From contig QILZ01000193.1 in assembly GCA_003233545.1 (NCBI GenBank), positions 1 through 7,588 on the forward strand: DNA of 7,588 nt. The letters are read 5' to 3'. This document shows positions 1 to 6,945 of the stretch, in pieces; the stretch's first letter is position 1, and the number at the start of each line of letters is the position of its first letter. Made by a program: the position numbers and the translations under genes. Under the pieces are notes generated by a model that worked only from the letters and a program-made list of their open reading frames with translations, made no database searches and had not been told where the DNA came from. Source of the stretch: Spirochaetales bacterium (GTDB taxonomy: Bacteria > Spirochaetota > Spirochaetia > SZUA-6).

Positions 1-908
1 TCCTTTGTTAAATTGGTATTACTCATCAACCTGTTATCCGTGCTTAGCATTACCCGAAAATGATTCCTGAAATATATATGAAAAGGATGTTCATCGAAGG
101 ATTTCGCAGCTCCTGTCTGAATATTGGAAGACAGACACATTTCGAGAGGTATACGCTTATCCCTGATAAAGTTCGAAAGAGATCCCATTTTTTCTATCCG
201 GGTACCATGCACAACCATATCCTCGACGAGACGTGCAGCATGCCCTATCCTGTGGGCGCCGCATATCTGAACCGCCTGCCAGATAGATTCCATTCCAAAG
301 GCTTCCCCCGCATGTATCGTTATATTAAAATTCTTACTCCTTATATACTCGAAAGCATCGAGATGCTTTTTAGGCGGATGCCCGTATTCGTCGCCTGCGA
401 GATCGAATCCGACTACTCCCCGTCCGCGGAATGCAACGGCAAGCTCTGCGGTTTCCAGCGACACCCTCTGATCGCGCATTGCACAGAGGATTAATCCGTA
501 CTCCACTCCTGTTTTCTTTTTTCCTTCCTCCAACCCCTCGAGCACGGATTCCACTACGGTTTCCAGGTTCAGCCCTTTCTGCAGGTTTAAAATCGGTGCA
601 AATCTTATCTCCGCATAAACAACATTCTCCAGGGCAAGATCCTCGATTGCCTCACGTGCAACCCTCTTTAGTGCCTCCTTTGTCTGAAGCACGGAAAGTG
701 TAATGCCGAATCCTTCGAGGTAAAGGGCAAGACTCTTCCTGTCGGAACCCCTGTGAAACCAGCCTGCAAGTTCTTCCTTATCGTAAGAAGGAAGCTTAAC
801 TCCGTACTCTTTTGCCAGCTCAATAATCGTGGAAGGCCTTAAACCCCCGTCAAAATGGTCGTGCAGTTCCACCTTGGGGAGTTTTTTAATCATATCCTTT
901 GTTACCAT
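1..908 (-). CDS. add: Adenosine deaminase, C-terminus cut by window edge
   Basis: This gene runs off the left edge; 302 codons are visible with no stop, against roughly 330-350 residues for the family, so only the last few tens are missing. It should hydrolyse adenosine (and deoxyadenosine) to inosine and ammonia in the cytoplasm, for purine salvage. All landmarks of the zinc amidohydrolase fold are visible: the zinc pair in ELHDHFDGG (His16, His18), GFDLAGDE at 168-174, HAGE at 199-202 (zinc His199, catalytic Glu202), RIGHA with His223, SSNIQT at 260-265 and STDNRLMS at 289-296 (zinc Asp291). The LHDHFDGGLRPST start resembles the bacterial subgroup rather than the mammalian enzyme. I chose ATG 908-906, preceded by AGAGGA at 926-921, 12 bases away. 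It follows the DUF1015 gene by 50 bases with no terminator and is probably cotranscribed. Hand-counted GC of bases 1-900 is about 47 percent, richer than the AT-rich genes at the other end. Family assignment is near certain. Confidence 0.95.
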   Translation of the reverse strand, partial: MVTKDMIKKLPKVELHDHFDGGLRPSTIIELAKEYGVKLPSYDKEELAGWFHRGSDRKSLALYLEGFGITLSVLQTKEALKRVAREAIEDLALENVVYAEIRFAPILNLQKGLNLETVVESVLEGLEEGKKKTGVEYGLILCAMRDQRVSLETAELAVAFRGRGVVGFDLAGDEYGHPPKKHLDAFEYIRSKNFNITIHAGEAFGMESIWQAVQICGAHRIGHAARLVEDMVVHGTRIEKMGSLSNFIRDKRIPLEMCLSSNIQTGAAKSFDEHPFHIYFRNHFRVMLSTDNRLMSNTNLTK

Positions 909-958
909 GGGTTAATACTATCCTCTTTTCTATTTCCTTACAAGATTTGTTTCTTTAA

Positions 959-2320
959 CTATGCTATCCTGTAGAATACAAGCCCCGAAAGAGGTTTCGG
1001 ATAAAAGTAGGTTGCCTTTCTCGGCATCCTCTCTCCGTTTCCGGCAACATTTATAATATCCTTTAACTCCGGAGAGTTAAGAATAAGAGCAACCTGACTT
1101 TTCCCTTGCCGGACACTCATCAAAGCTCCGTTAATATCCTTGACATAGGTAATATTCGTCTGGTCCGATAATGAATCTTCGGTTAATCCCAATATTTTCC
1201 GGAAGAGCAATGTATTAATTATATTTACATCGAGAAGCTTCCAGTCCGAAGAGTACGGCATATCGATAAGCCTTTCATAGGCCTCGGAATTTTTAAGTTT
1301 AAGCAGATAGTAGCGATTTATTTTTTTTATATATGCACAAAATTTGTGCTCCTCGGAACCTGTTTTTTTTAGATCCTCAAGACAGTCCGCTCTCGCTTTC
1401 TTTTCTTCTCCATTGTGGAAAGGGTAACTCTTTACATGAAAATATTTTTCTATCCTGTTGCTTAACCCATCCAGGTTATTGATTTTTAAATCATGAAGCA
1501 GCCTGTGTGTGGGCAGTATGGTTAAACCCGCATTTTTCATATTAACGAGGTACATAATAATATATTCCCACGGAGCATTCGGACCCGCATTCGGATAAAG
1601 TTTCCGCATCCTGTTCCGTACCTCGAGCATTGCCTGATACCTGTGATGACCGTCTGCGAGATATATTTTCCGCCCTCCGAGGGTACTCTTTATAAGCTCG
1701 ATATCAGCTTTATCTTCCACTTTCCATAATCTGTGAGTAACTCCATCCGGCTCGTCATAGTAATCTACAAAAAGTTTCCTGTCCTTTTTCTCCTGCAGCA
1801 TATTATCAACGAGCATATTATTATCATTATAGATTCCCCATATATACTCGAGCTGTACTTTGGTGGTTTCTGCCAGTTTGATTCTATCCTCCAGAGGCTT
1901 TTTAAGCACTTTTTCATGCGGTAATATAGCTCTTTCGCTGTAATCCCTTAATCTGACAAGCCCGATAAAACCATCGAGTACTTTCTTAACCCCCATGTCC
2001 TTTCCGTCCGGAACAGTAAATTCCTGTTCATAGGCCCAGAACAAAGGTTTTTCCGATTCTATCAGGACACCTTTCCTCATCCAGTCATCAAAAATAGCCC
2101 GGGCCCTTGTATACCTGTTGGTTGTTTCGTTATCCGACACCATTTTTTTATTTAAAGTAAGACGAATAACATTGTACGGACATTGACTATAGTACCGTTC
2201 CACAAGCTCCTCGGAAACAACGTCATACGGCTGTGCAAGACAATGTCCTATATTGCCGATTACAGCCGGGTTATATGAAATTGCCTTAAAAGGCAATACC
2301 TCATTCACAATTTGATCCAC
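959..2320 (-). CDS. DUF1015 family protein (COG4198), function unknown
   Basis: The 453-residue protein is full length for the DUF1015 family, whose biochemical role I do not know to be established. Family signatures in order are AQPYDVVSEE at 29-38, ILPHEKVLKKPLEDRIKL at 132-149, YLADGHHRYQAML at 220-232, the MKNAGLTILPTHRLL segment at 261-275, and ERMPRKATYFYPKPLSGLV at 430-448 next to the C-terminus. There is no signal peptide or membrane segment, so it is cytoplasmic. The start is GTG at 2320-2318, fixed by a strong ribosome site GGAGGAG six bases upstream. It is the third gene of the probable minus-strand operon, 39 bases after the TraB gene and 50 before adenosine deaminase. From memory, in other bacteria the family often neighbours serine biosynthesis genes (serA, serC); none is visible here. 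The ADGHHR motif recalls the DG-H/N-HR motif of ParB/sulfiredoxin-fold proteins, including the free serine kinase SerK, which is only a hint about function. Confidence 0.93.
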   Translation of the reverse strand: MDQIVNEVLPFKAISYNPAVIGNIGHCLAQPYDVVSEELVERYYSQCPYNVIRLTLNKKMVSDNETTNRYTRARAIFDDWMRKGVLIESEKPLFWAYEQEFTVPDGKDMGVKKVLDGFIGLVRLRDYSERAILPHEKVLKKPLEDRIKLAETTKVQLEYIWGIYNDNNMLVDNMLQEKKDRKLFVDYYDEPDGVTHRLWKVEDKADIELIKSTLGGRKIYLADGHHRYQAMLEVRNRMRKLYPNAGPNAPWEYIIMYLVNMKNAGLTILPTHRLLHDLKINNLDGLSNRIEKYFHVKSYPFHNGEEKKARADCLEDLKKTGSEEHKFCAYIKKINRYYLLKLKNSEAYERLIDMPYSSDWKLLDVNIINTLLFRKILGLTEDSLSDQTNITYVKDINGALMSVRQGKSQVALILNSPELKDIINVAGNGERMPRKATYFYPKPLSGLVFYRIA

Positions 2321-2326
2321 CGGTAT

Positions 2327-2333
2327 CTCCTCC
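2327..2333 (-). promoter_or_regulatory. Strong ribosome binding site of the DUF1015 gene
   Basis: The minus strand reads GGAGGAG here, followed by six bases and then GTG at 2320-2318. It is the best Shine-Dalgarno sequence in the window and decides in favour of the GTG start. It also shows that this organism uses canonical ribosome sites, which makes their absence at 4943 and 5035 notable. Confidence 0.85.
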
Positions 2334-2359
2334 GTTAAATATAATTTACAAATAATAAA

Positions 2360-3538
2360 TCAATGAAGCAACTTTGCCAGAAAAGGAATCGCCACAAAAG
2401 TACCAATCGAACTTCCAAGGCTCGACATAAAGAAAACAACAAAAATGTGGGTAAATCTGTTTCTGAAAAAACCCCTTATACTCGTTATATCTTCACTTAA
2501 ATTTTCAAAATCAATAACCCTGGGACGTCTTATAACAGCCTCGACAATACCTGTAAAGATACCGACTCCGATTGTCGGATTCATAGATGTGATGGGCGAA
2601 GCCAAAAACGCCGTTATAATTGTAAGGGGATGGGCAAGAGCAATTATAGAGCCGATGGCCGAGAGACTGCCGTTAATAAGAATCCATTTCCACAGCATTG
2701 CAACACTTACCTGCCATCCGTGACGGAAAAAACCAAAGCCTATAAGCCCGAGAATTAATACCGGTATAACCCACGGTAGAATTTTACCGGCAATACCTTT
2801 TTTAGGAATAGTTTCCAGACTTTTCAGATCATTTTCATCGATATCCAGAGCTTCGAGTTTCTTAAGATTTTTTACGATTCCTTCCACATGCCCTGCACCG
2901 ACCACGGCAACCAATTTTTCACCGCCGGTTTTAAATATTTTGGTTGCAAGGTACTGATCCCTCTCATCTATCAGAACCTCTTTTACAGAAGGCAGAAAGC
3001 CGGATAATTCTTCCAGCATATTCTGAAGCATATTCTTTTCCTTAAGTTTCTCTATTTCTTCCGCCTTAAGCTTTTCATTGCTGAAAATGGAACCGAAAAG
3101 GACGGCGAGCATTTTATTCTTAGACCAGAAGTTAGATTTCGCCCAGGCTCTTCTTAATGTTATCTGAATTTCCCTGTCGCAAAGTGAAAACGGAATACCC
3201 GATTCTTTTGCAGCGGATACTGCAGCCAGCATCTCTTCTCCTGGTTTAACACCGAGATCCAGACCAAGCCTCTTCTGAAAGGAGGAGAGAACAAGATTTG
3301 CAAGGAGAAGAAATCCTTTTCTCTCTTTTAGAATCTTTATAACATCCAGATTACTCCAGGAAGCTCCTTCCGTTAACGATTTATATCTGGACTGATCGAT
3401 CTCCACACAAACCCCATCCGGCTTTTCTTCGCGTATAACTTCCTGAACTTCCGTAATGCTCTCTTTGGATACATGAGCAGTACCTATAAGTATTATCTCT
3501 TTACCCGGTATAGAAACGCGCGTTAATGCTTTTTCCAT
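2360..3538 (-). CDS. TraB/PrgY/Tiki-family membrane protein
   Basis: The 392-residue protein matches the long bacterial and archaeal TraB family (COG1916), named after pheromone shutdown proteins of enterococcal plasmids and related to eukaryotic TRABD and the Tiki metalloprotease-like fold. Conserved pieces are GTAHVS at 19-24, VEID at 45-48 followed by Arg51, DREIQITLRRAW at 121-132, ERDQYLA at 192-198 and GAGHVEGI at 214-221. The two His-containing motifs and the acidic residues would form the putative metal site. A soluble domain of about 245 residues is followed by a membrane part with hydrophobic stretches near 253-271, 283-303, 305-335 and 363-388, so it sits in the inner membrane. The real substrate is unknown; pheromone processing should not be assumed. 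It starts four bases after the stop of the TPR lipoprotein gene with only a weak AAAGG further upstream, so translation is probably coupled. The ATG is the only plausible start near the GTAHVS motif. Confidence 0.9.
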   Translation of the reverse strand: MEKALTRVSIPGKEIILIGTAHVSKESITEVQEVIREEKPDGVCVEIDQSRYKSLTEGASWSNLDVIKILKERKGFLLLANLVLSSFQKRLGLDLGVKPGEEMLAAVSAAKESGIPFSLCDREIQITLRRAWAKSNFWSKNKMLAVLFGSIFSNEKLKAEEIEKLKEKNMLQNMLEELSGFLPSVKEVLIDERDQYLATKIFKTGGEKLVAVVGAGHVEGIVKNLKKLEALDIDENDLKSLETIPKKGIAGKILPWVIPVLILGLIGFGFFRHGWQVSVAMLWKWILINGSLSAIGSIIALAHPLTIITAFLASPITSMNPTIGVGIFTGIVEAVIRRPRVIDFENLSEDITSIRGFFRNRFTHIFVVFFMSSLGSSIGTFVAIPFLAKLLH

Positions 3539-3542
3539 CTTT

Positions 3543-4943
3543 TCATGACCCGCCTTTGTTTAATCGTATTTGTTCCCTCGCTATTTTAAATTCGGGTTTA
3601 CCCTTTAAACCCGAATCCGCCACTTCTAAAAAATAAGTCGAAGACGATGAAAATCTTTTCATCAGCCTGTACTGGGATGCAATATAAAATAATATTCTTT
3701 CCCGTACCAGTCTATTACTTTCATTGCCGGCCATCCGAATTATAAAAATATCCCTCATGGGATTAAGTAAAAATCGAGCCGTATGGTAGTACCAGGAATT
3801 CCGGGGTAAATTAACTATTTCTTTTTCCAGATATTTCTCTGCCATGTCTTTTTCTCCTGCATACCGGTATGCCAATGTGATAAGCAGAGGATATGCAAAT
3901 TCTTTTGTTTCGTATGAATAGGCCTTTTTAAAAAAACGAATCGATTCCTCCCATTTCCCTTTAATGTAGTAAAGAACTCCGAGAGGAGAATATGCAAAAT
4001 AGTATTCAGGTTTTAAGCTTATGAGTTTCCTGTAAGTTTCTATAGTTTCATCGAGCAATGTGGTGGTACTGTAAAGGATACCCGCTTTATACGCATAGGC
4101 AACAAAATCGGAAGAATCCACCTTAATTGCGCTGTTAAAATCCTTTAATGCCGGTTTGGTTCTGTTAATATCGAGGTATATAATTCCCCTGTCTATATAA
4201 GACCAGTAATATCCGGGTGCAAGTTTAACGGCAGTATTCAAATCTTCTAATGCCCCTTCAGTGTCATTAAGACGTTTTTTTACCGATGCCCTGTCTAAAT
4301 AAATGTACGGATTTTTAATATCGGTTTTTACCGCCCTATTATAATATTCCAGCGATTCGGTATAATTTTTTTCTTTTTTATTAATAAAAGCAATGCCGGA
4401 TAATGCAGGAGTATTTTCGGAATCCAGCTCCAGTGCCCTGTTAAAGAATACGGATGCTTGTTTAATTTTATTTTTATCCGCACCGCTTCCGTAGAGATAC
4501 AATTGTCCGAGGGAAGAATATGCAGCAGTATAACGCGGATCGATCTTAATAATCTTCTTTAAAATTAATTCCTGCGCTTTTATTCTATTTTGATAACCAT
4601 AAACCAGGGAAAGGCTGAAAAGTGCGTCGGTATTATTAGAATCGTCCTTTACTACAGCGGATAAAATATTCTCCGCTTCTTTAAATCTGCTTAAAGAGAC
4701 CAATATCTTTGCATGGAGAATCTGATTATTCGCATTCTTCCTAAAGCCTTCGGGCAGATCTTCGAAATCCCCAAGGGCCTTTTCTCCGTTACCAAGTTTT
4801 ATATCATTTATCATCCTGTCATACATTTCCCCTGCCGGAGTAACTTTAGGTCCGGTTGCACATGAGGATAAAATAATAAGAAGAATAAAAAGAAAAAAAT
4901 AATTATTCCCGGTGTACTGTTTTGAGTCTGTTGTCCGTATCAT
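3543..4943 (-). CDS. TPR-repeat lipoprotein
   Basis: The 466-residue protein begins with a hydrophobic signal segment (residues 15-27) ending in the lipobox LSSC, giving lipidated Cys28 and Ala at +2, so it should be exported and anchored, most likely to the outer membrane. The n-region is long and only weakly basic (Arg3, Lys8). The remainder from about residue 73 to 380 is nearly continuous tetratricopeptide repeats, about nine units with recognisable A-Y-x-x-L-G and A-x-x-x-F/Y-x-x-A-L/I patterns, for example around 141-175, 213-243, 247-277, 281-312 and 316-345. The last 80 residues are helical without clear repeats. It presumably acts as a protein-binding scaffold. It is the first gene of the minus-strand operon, coupled to the TraB gene. 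No Shine-Dalgarno sequence precedes ATG 4943-4941. In T. pallidum I recall a TPR lipoprotein (Tp0954, reported as a placental adhesin) beside a TraB gene; this may be its counterpart, but TPR similarity alone cannot prove it. Confidence 0.9.
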   Translation of the reverse strand: MIRTTDSKQYTGNNYFFLFILLIILSSCATGPKVTPAGEMYDRMINDIKLGNGEKALGDFEDLPEGFRKNANNQILHAKILVSLSRFKEAENILSAVVKDDSNNTDALFSLSLVYGYQNRIKAQELILKKIIKIDPRYTAAYSSLGQLYLYGSGADKNKIKQASVFFNRALELDSENTPALSGIAFINKKEKNYTESLEYYNRAVKTDIKNPYIYLDRASVKKRLNDTEGALEDLNTAVKLAPGYYWSYIDRGIIYLDINRTKPALKDFNSAIKVDSSDFVAYAYKAGILYSTTTLLDETIETYRKLISLKPEYYFAYSPLGVLYYIKGKWEESIRFFKKAYSYETKEFAYPLLITLAYRYAGEKDMAEKYLEKEIVNLPRNSWYYHTARFLLNPMRDIFIIRMAGNESNRLVRERILFYIASQYRLMKRFSSSSTYFLEVADSGLKGKPEFKIAREQIRLNKGGS

Positions 4944-4955
4944 TATTAGGAAGCT

Positions 4956-4984
4956 ACTATATACTCATTTAAAAAAATGAGCAA
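4956..4984 (-). promoter_or_regulatory. Predicted sigma70-type promoter for the TPR lipoprotein operon
   Basis: On the minus strand, TTGCTC (4984-4979) is separated by 17 bases from TATAGT (4961-4956). The -10 matches the consensus at five of six positions, the -35 at only three. The start point expected about seven bases beyond the -10 falls near 4949, about five bases before ATG 4943, so the message would be almost leaderless. This agrees with the lack of a ribosome site. The region is AT-rich, so chance matches are likely and the call is tentative. Confidence 0.4.
4964..4981. repeat. Perfect 7-bp inverted repeat in the divergent control region
   Basis: CTCATTT (4964-4970) and AAATGAG (4975-4981) are perfect inverted copies separated by AAAA. 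The repeat occupies most of the spacer and the edge of the -35 of the predicted minus-strand promoter. It may be an operator. It is not a good intrinsic terminator: it is AT-rich with no U-tract placed after the stem in either direction. Confidence 0.5.
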
Positions 4985-4994
4985 GATGAATGCA

Positions 4995-5009
4995 GTTGAA
5001 TCATTCAAC
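4995..5009. promoter_or_regulatory. 7-1-7 palindrome, possible Fur-family operator
   Basis: GTTGAAT and ATTCAAC flank a single central C, giving a perfect 15-base palindrome. Fur, PerR and Zur boxes share the 7-1-7 layout and an AATnATT centre, both present here, although the outer bases differ from the usual Fur or PerR consensus. It covers the -35 element of the predicted plus-strand promoter, a natural place for a repressor. A second, overlapping pair, CAGTTG (4993-4998) and CAACTG (5012-5017), extends the symmetry. No regulator gene is visible in the window, so its identity is inference. Confidence 0.4.
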
Positions 5010-5024
5010 GGCAACTGTTAGAAT
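4996..5024 (+). promoter_or_regulatory. Predicted sigma70-type promoter for the plus-strand membrane protein
   Basis: TTGAAT (4996-5001) and TAGAAT (5019-5024) are 17 bases apart, matching consensus at four and five of six positions. The expected start point near 5031 lies about four bases before ATG 5035 and downstream of the alternative ATG at 4990, which supports 5035 as the true start. As for the opposite promoter, the message would be nearly leaderless. It is tentative because it rests on motif matching in AT-rich DNA. Confidence 0.4.
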
Positions 5025-5034
5025 ACGTAAAAAT

Positions 5035-6945
5035 ATGAAGAAGAGCATCTCAAAACTATACTATATCATTCCTGTAATCTATATTGTAATTATATTTCTT
5101 TTTCTCTATCTTCAATTCAGAGGCAGCGAGACAATACGGAAGGACATGGGTAATACTCATATCCTTATTGAAAAAAGCAGAGGTACAGGATTTAAACCCG
5201 TATCGATAAAAAAAGTAAATATAGAATACAACAAATTGTTATTCTCATTTTCAAAAAAAACTCCCCTCCGGCTTATAATAAACAATCTTACAAGTGATCT
5301 TTCAATTATAAATTACAAGTTTTTAAGCGACGGAATAATTCTGAAATACGACAGAGGAATTTCGATAGAATTCATTGGCAGAGGAGAACCGGAGAATACA
5401 CTAAAAGTAAAGGTTACCGCACCTTTGGTTTCGGATAAAGATAACCGTACTGTAATATCCATTCCCTTTAACATTAATTCGGAGTATAAAAAGGTTGTCA
5501 ATAATATCCCGGTCATGCTATGGAAAAACGGTTCTTCATCCGTTTATCTCTCTTTACCCGAAGGTTCTTCGATCGATAAGAATAAAGACAATATCCTGTT
5601 AAGATACACAAAAATTGATAAAAAAAATATTATAGATATTAATACATTCCGCAGCAGAGATAATTTTAACCCCTACCTCGCCTGGTACTCCGAACATCTT
5701 ACTCCGGTCGATGCCGAATCGTTTACAGGAACAATAAAAGCATATACGGGAAAAGCATACACCGGATGGATAAAAACGAGACTCGACAGAAAAAAGAACG
5801 GATGGAGAAATCCCGATAAAAGAATATTTTTTAACGAAAAAATCGTTGCATCGGCATTATCGGCATCGATCGACCGTAATGAGTACAGGACCGTATTCGA
5901 AAGTATGCTTAAAATTATCAGGAGAGAAATAAAAGACAGGCCGGGTAAAAACATACCCTTTATTACAAGTGTATTCTATGGAGGGTTAAAAAAATATTCA
6001 TCAAATTTACAGGAACAGGATTCTAAAAGAATTACCGGGATAAGAGAAAAAGTTAAAACCCTTGATAAGTCCGTGTTCGATAATCAGAATCTTGTTACGG
6101 TTATACTCGACAGGGGACCCTTTTTTTTGATACAGGAACTTACCGGATTTGCAGAAACTATCGATTTTTCACAGGAAGATATCAAAACAAGCCTTAACCT
6201 CTTAAATTACTACATTGAAATATCAAAAAATCTTGTAAACAATGGAAACTACAATAACCGGATTTTAAAAATCATAAACGGGAAGATACTGCCGGATCTC
6301 ATACCTTACAAAGACAAAGTTTTTATCACAGATAATAAAAAGAATAATAAAAAACAGGCCGGCGGAAATACAATAAATATTAACCTAACCTTCAGGGCCG
6401 GGATACTTATTTTAAAGATGTTAAATCTATCGATCGATAAATTGCCGGAAAAAGAGAAATACCTTTTCATAGGAAGAAAACTAATCGCTTCTTCCCTGTC
6501 ACTTACGGATAACAAAGGCATTCTTCCGTTAAACATCCGTCTTAATACGAAAAAGCAGATTACAGAAAAAAAAGGTTATATACTGCCGGAAGATATATAC
6601 CCTGCAATCGCCGGACTGTTAAAATCCTATTATCCGGAGGAGACGCCTCTTTTTAAATATCTGGAACCCGGAACATGGATATGGACAACTGCCGGGATTA
6701 AGCGGATATCCATATCCAATAAAAGTTACGTTTTTACTCTTGCCTACCCCGTACGGCAGGCCCATTTTATTTTAATTCAGGGAATAAAACCATTTAAAGA
6801 AATTATTATCCACGGGATCAGATGGAAACAGGACCCCTCCTACTATCGTTATCCGAACGGCTGGTTCTACGATAAATATACAAAAACACTCTTTATAAAA
6901 ATAACACAGAGAAAACGTTACGACCGGATTATACTGAACTATTAG
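5035..6945 (+). CDS. Membrane-anchored protein of unknown function
   Basis: I do not recognise this 636-residue protein. From ATG 5035 it opens with a basic Met-Lys-Lys segment and one hydrophobic stretch at about 8-28, which looks like an uncleaved signal anchor with no lipobox, so the rest should be outside the inner membrane. An in-frame ATG at 4990 would add 15 residues, but those codons lie across a palindrome and a predicted promoter, so I prefer 5035. Residues 35-190 look beta-rich; from about 217 (WYSEHL) to 545 the sequence looks helical, with a short tandem KAYTG-KAYTG at 235-244; residues 548-636 look like a beta-sandwich module rich in aromatics (GWFYDKYTKTLFIKI), similar in feel to C-terminal modules of glycan-active proteins, though no catalytic motif is evident. 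It is rich in Lys, Ile and Asn, and AT-rich. No ribosome site precedes it. It is divergent from the TPR lipoprotein gene and ends overlapping jag. Confidence 0.85.
   Translation: MKKSISKLYYIIPVIYIVIIFLFLYLQFRGSETIRKDMGNTHILIEKSRGTGFKPVSIKKVNIEYNKLLFSFSKKTPLRLIINNLTSDLSIINYKFLSDGIILKYDRGISIEFIGRGEPENTLKVKVTAPLVSDKDNRTVISIPFNINSEYKKVVNNIPVMLWKNGSSSVYLSLPEGSSIDKNKDNILLRYTKIDKKNIIDINTFRSRDNFNPYLAWYSEHLTPVDAESFTGTIKAYTGKAYTGWIKTRLDRKKNGWRNPDKRIFFNEKIVASALSASIDRNEYRTVFESMLKIIRREIKDRPGKNIPFITSVFYGGLKKYSSNLQEQDSKRITGIREKVKTLDKSVFDNQNLVTVILDRGPFFLIQELTGFAETIDFSQEDIKTSLNLLNYYIEISKNLVNNGNYNNRILKIINGKILPDLIPYKDKVFITDNKKNNKKQAGGNTININLTFRAGILILKMLNLSIDKLPEKEKYLFIGRKLIASSLSLTDNKGILPLNIRLNTKKQITEKKGYILPEDIYPAIAGLLKSYYPEETPLFKYLEPGTWIWTTAGIKRISISNKSYVFTLAYPVRQAHFILIQGIKPFKEIIIHGIRWKQDPSYYRYPNGWFYDKYTKTLFIKITQRKRYDRIILNY

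Noticed and set aside
60..703. Two plus-strand open frames of 144 and 90 codons
   Set aside because: They lie antisense to adenosine deaminase, whose conserved motifs are unmistakable, and their own translations look like no protein family.
909..958. Separate promoter (TTGTAA and TAGTAT, 17 bases apart) for adenosine deaminase
   Set aside because: The -10 match is poor and the start point would fall after the ribosome site AGAGGA; readthrough from the DUF1015 gene is simpler.
4977..5021. A 14-codon open frame (MSKMNAVESFNGNC) that could be a leader peptide upstream of the plus-strand gene
   Set aside because: It has no ribosome site, overlaps the palindrome and predicted promoter, and would not be transcribed from that promoter.
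4990..5034. Upstream in-frame ATG at 4990 as the start of the plus-strand membrane protein
   Set aside because: It would place 15 residues before a classical basic signal anchor, has no ribosome site, and its codons coincide with the palindrome and predicted promoter. It cannot be fully excluded.
5569..6437. Three copies of the palindrome TCGATCGA (5569-5576, 5866-5873, 6430-6437)
   Set aside because: Each encodes Ser-Ile-Asp in the same frame, so codon choice explains them; no regular spacing or regulatory placement.
5253..6573. Homopolymer runs of eight A or T in the plus-strand gene (5253-5260, 5620-5627, 6121-6128, 6566-6573) as phase-variation tracts
   Set aside because: Runs of this length also occur in the conserved DUF1015 gene (around 1321 and 1363) and are expected in AT-rich coding sequence; the frame is intact.
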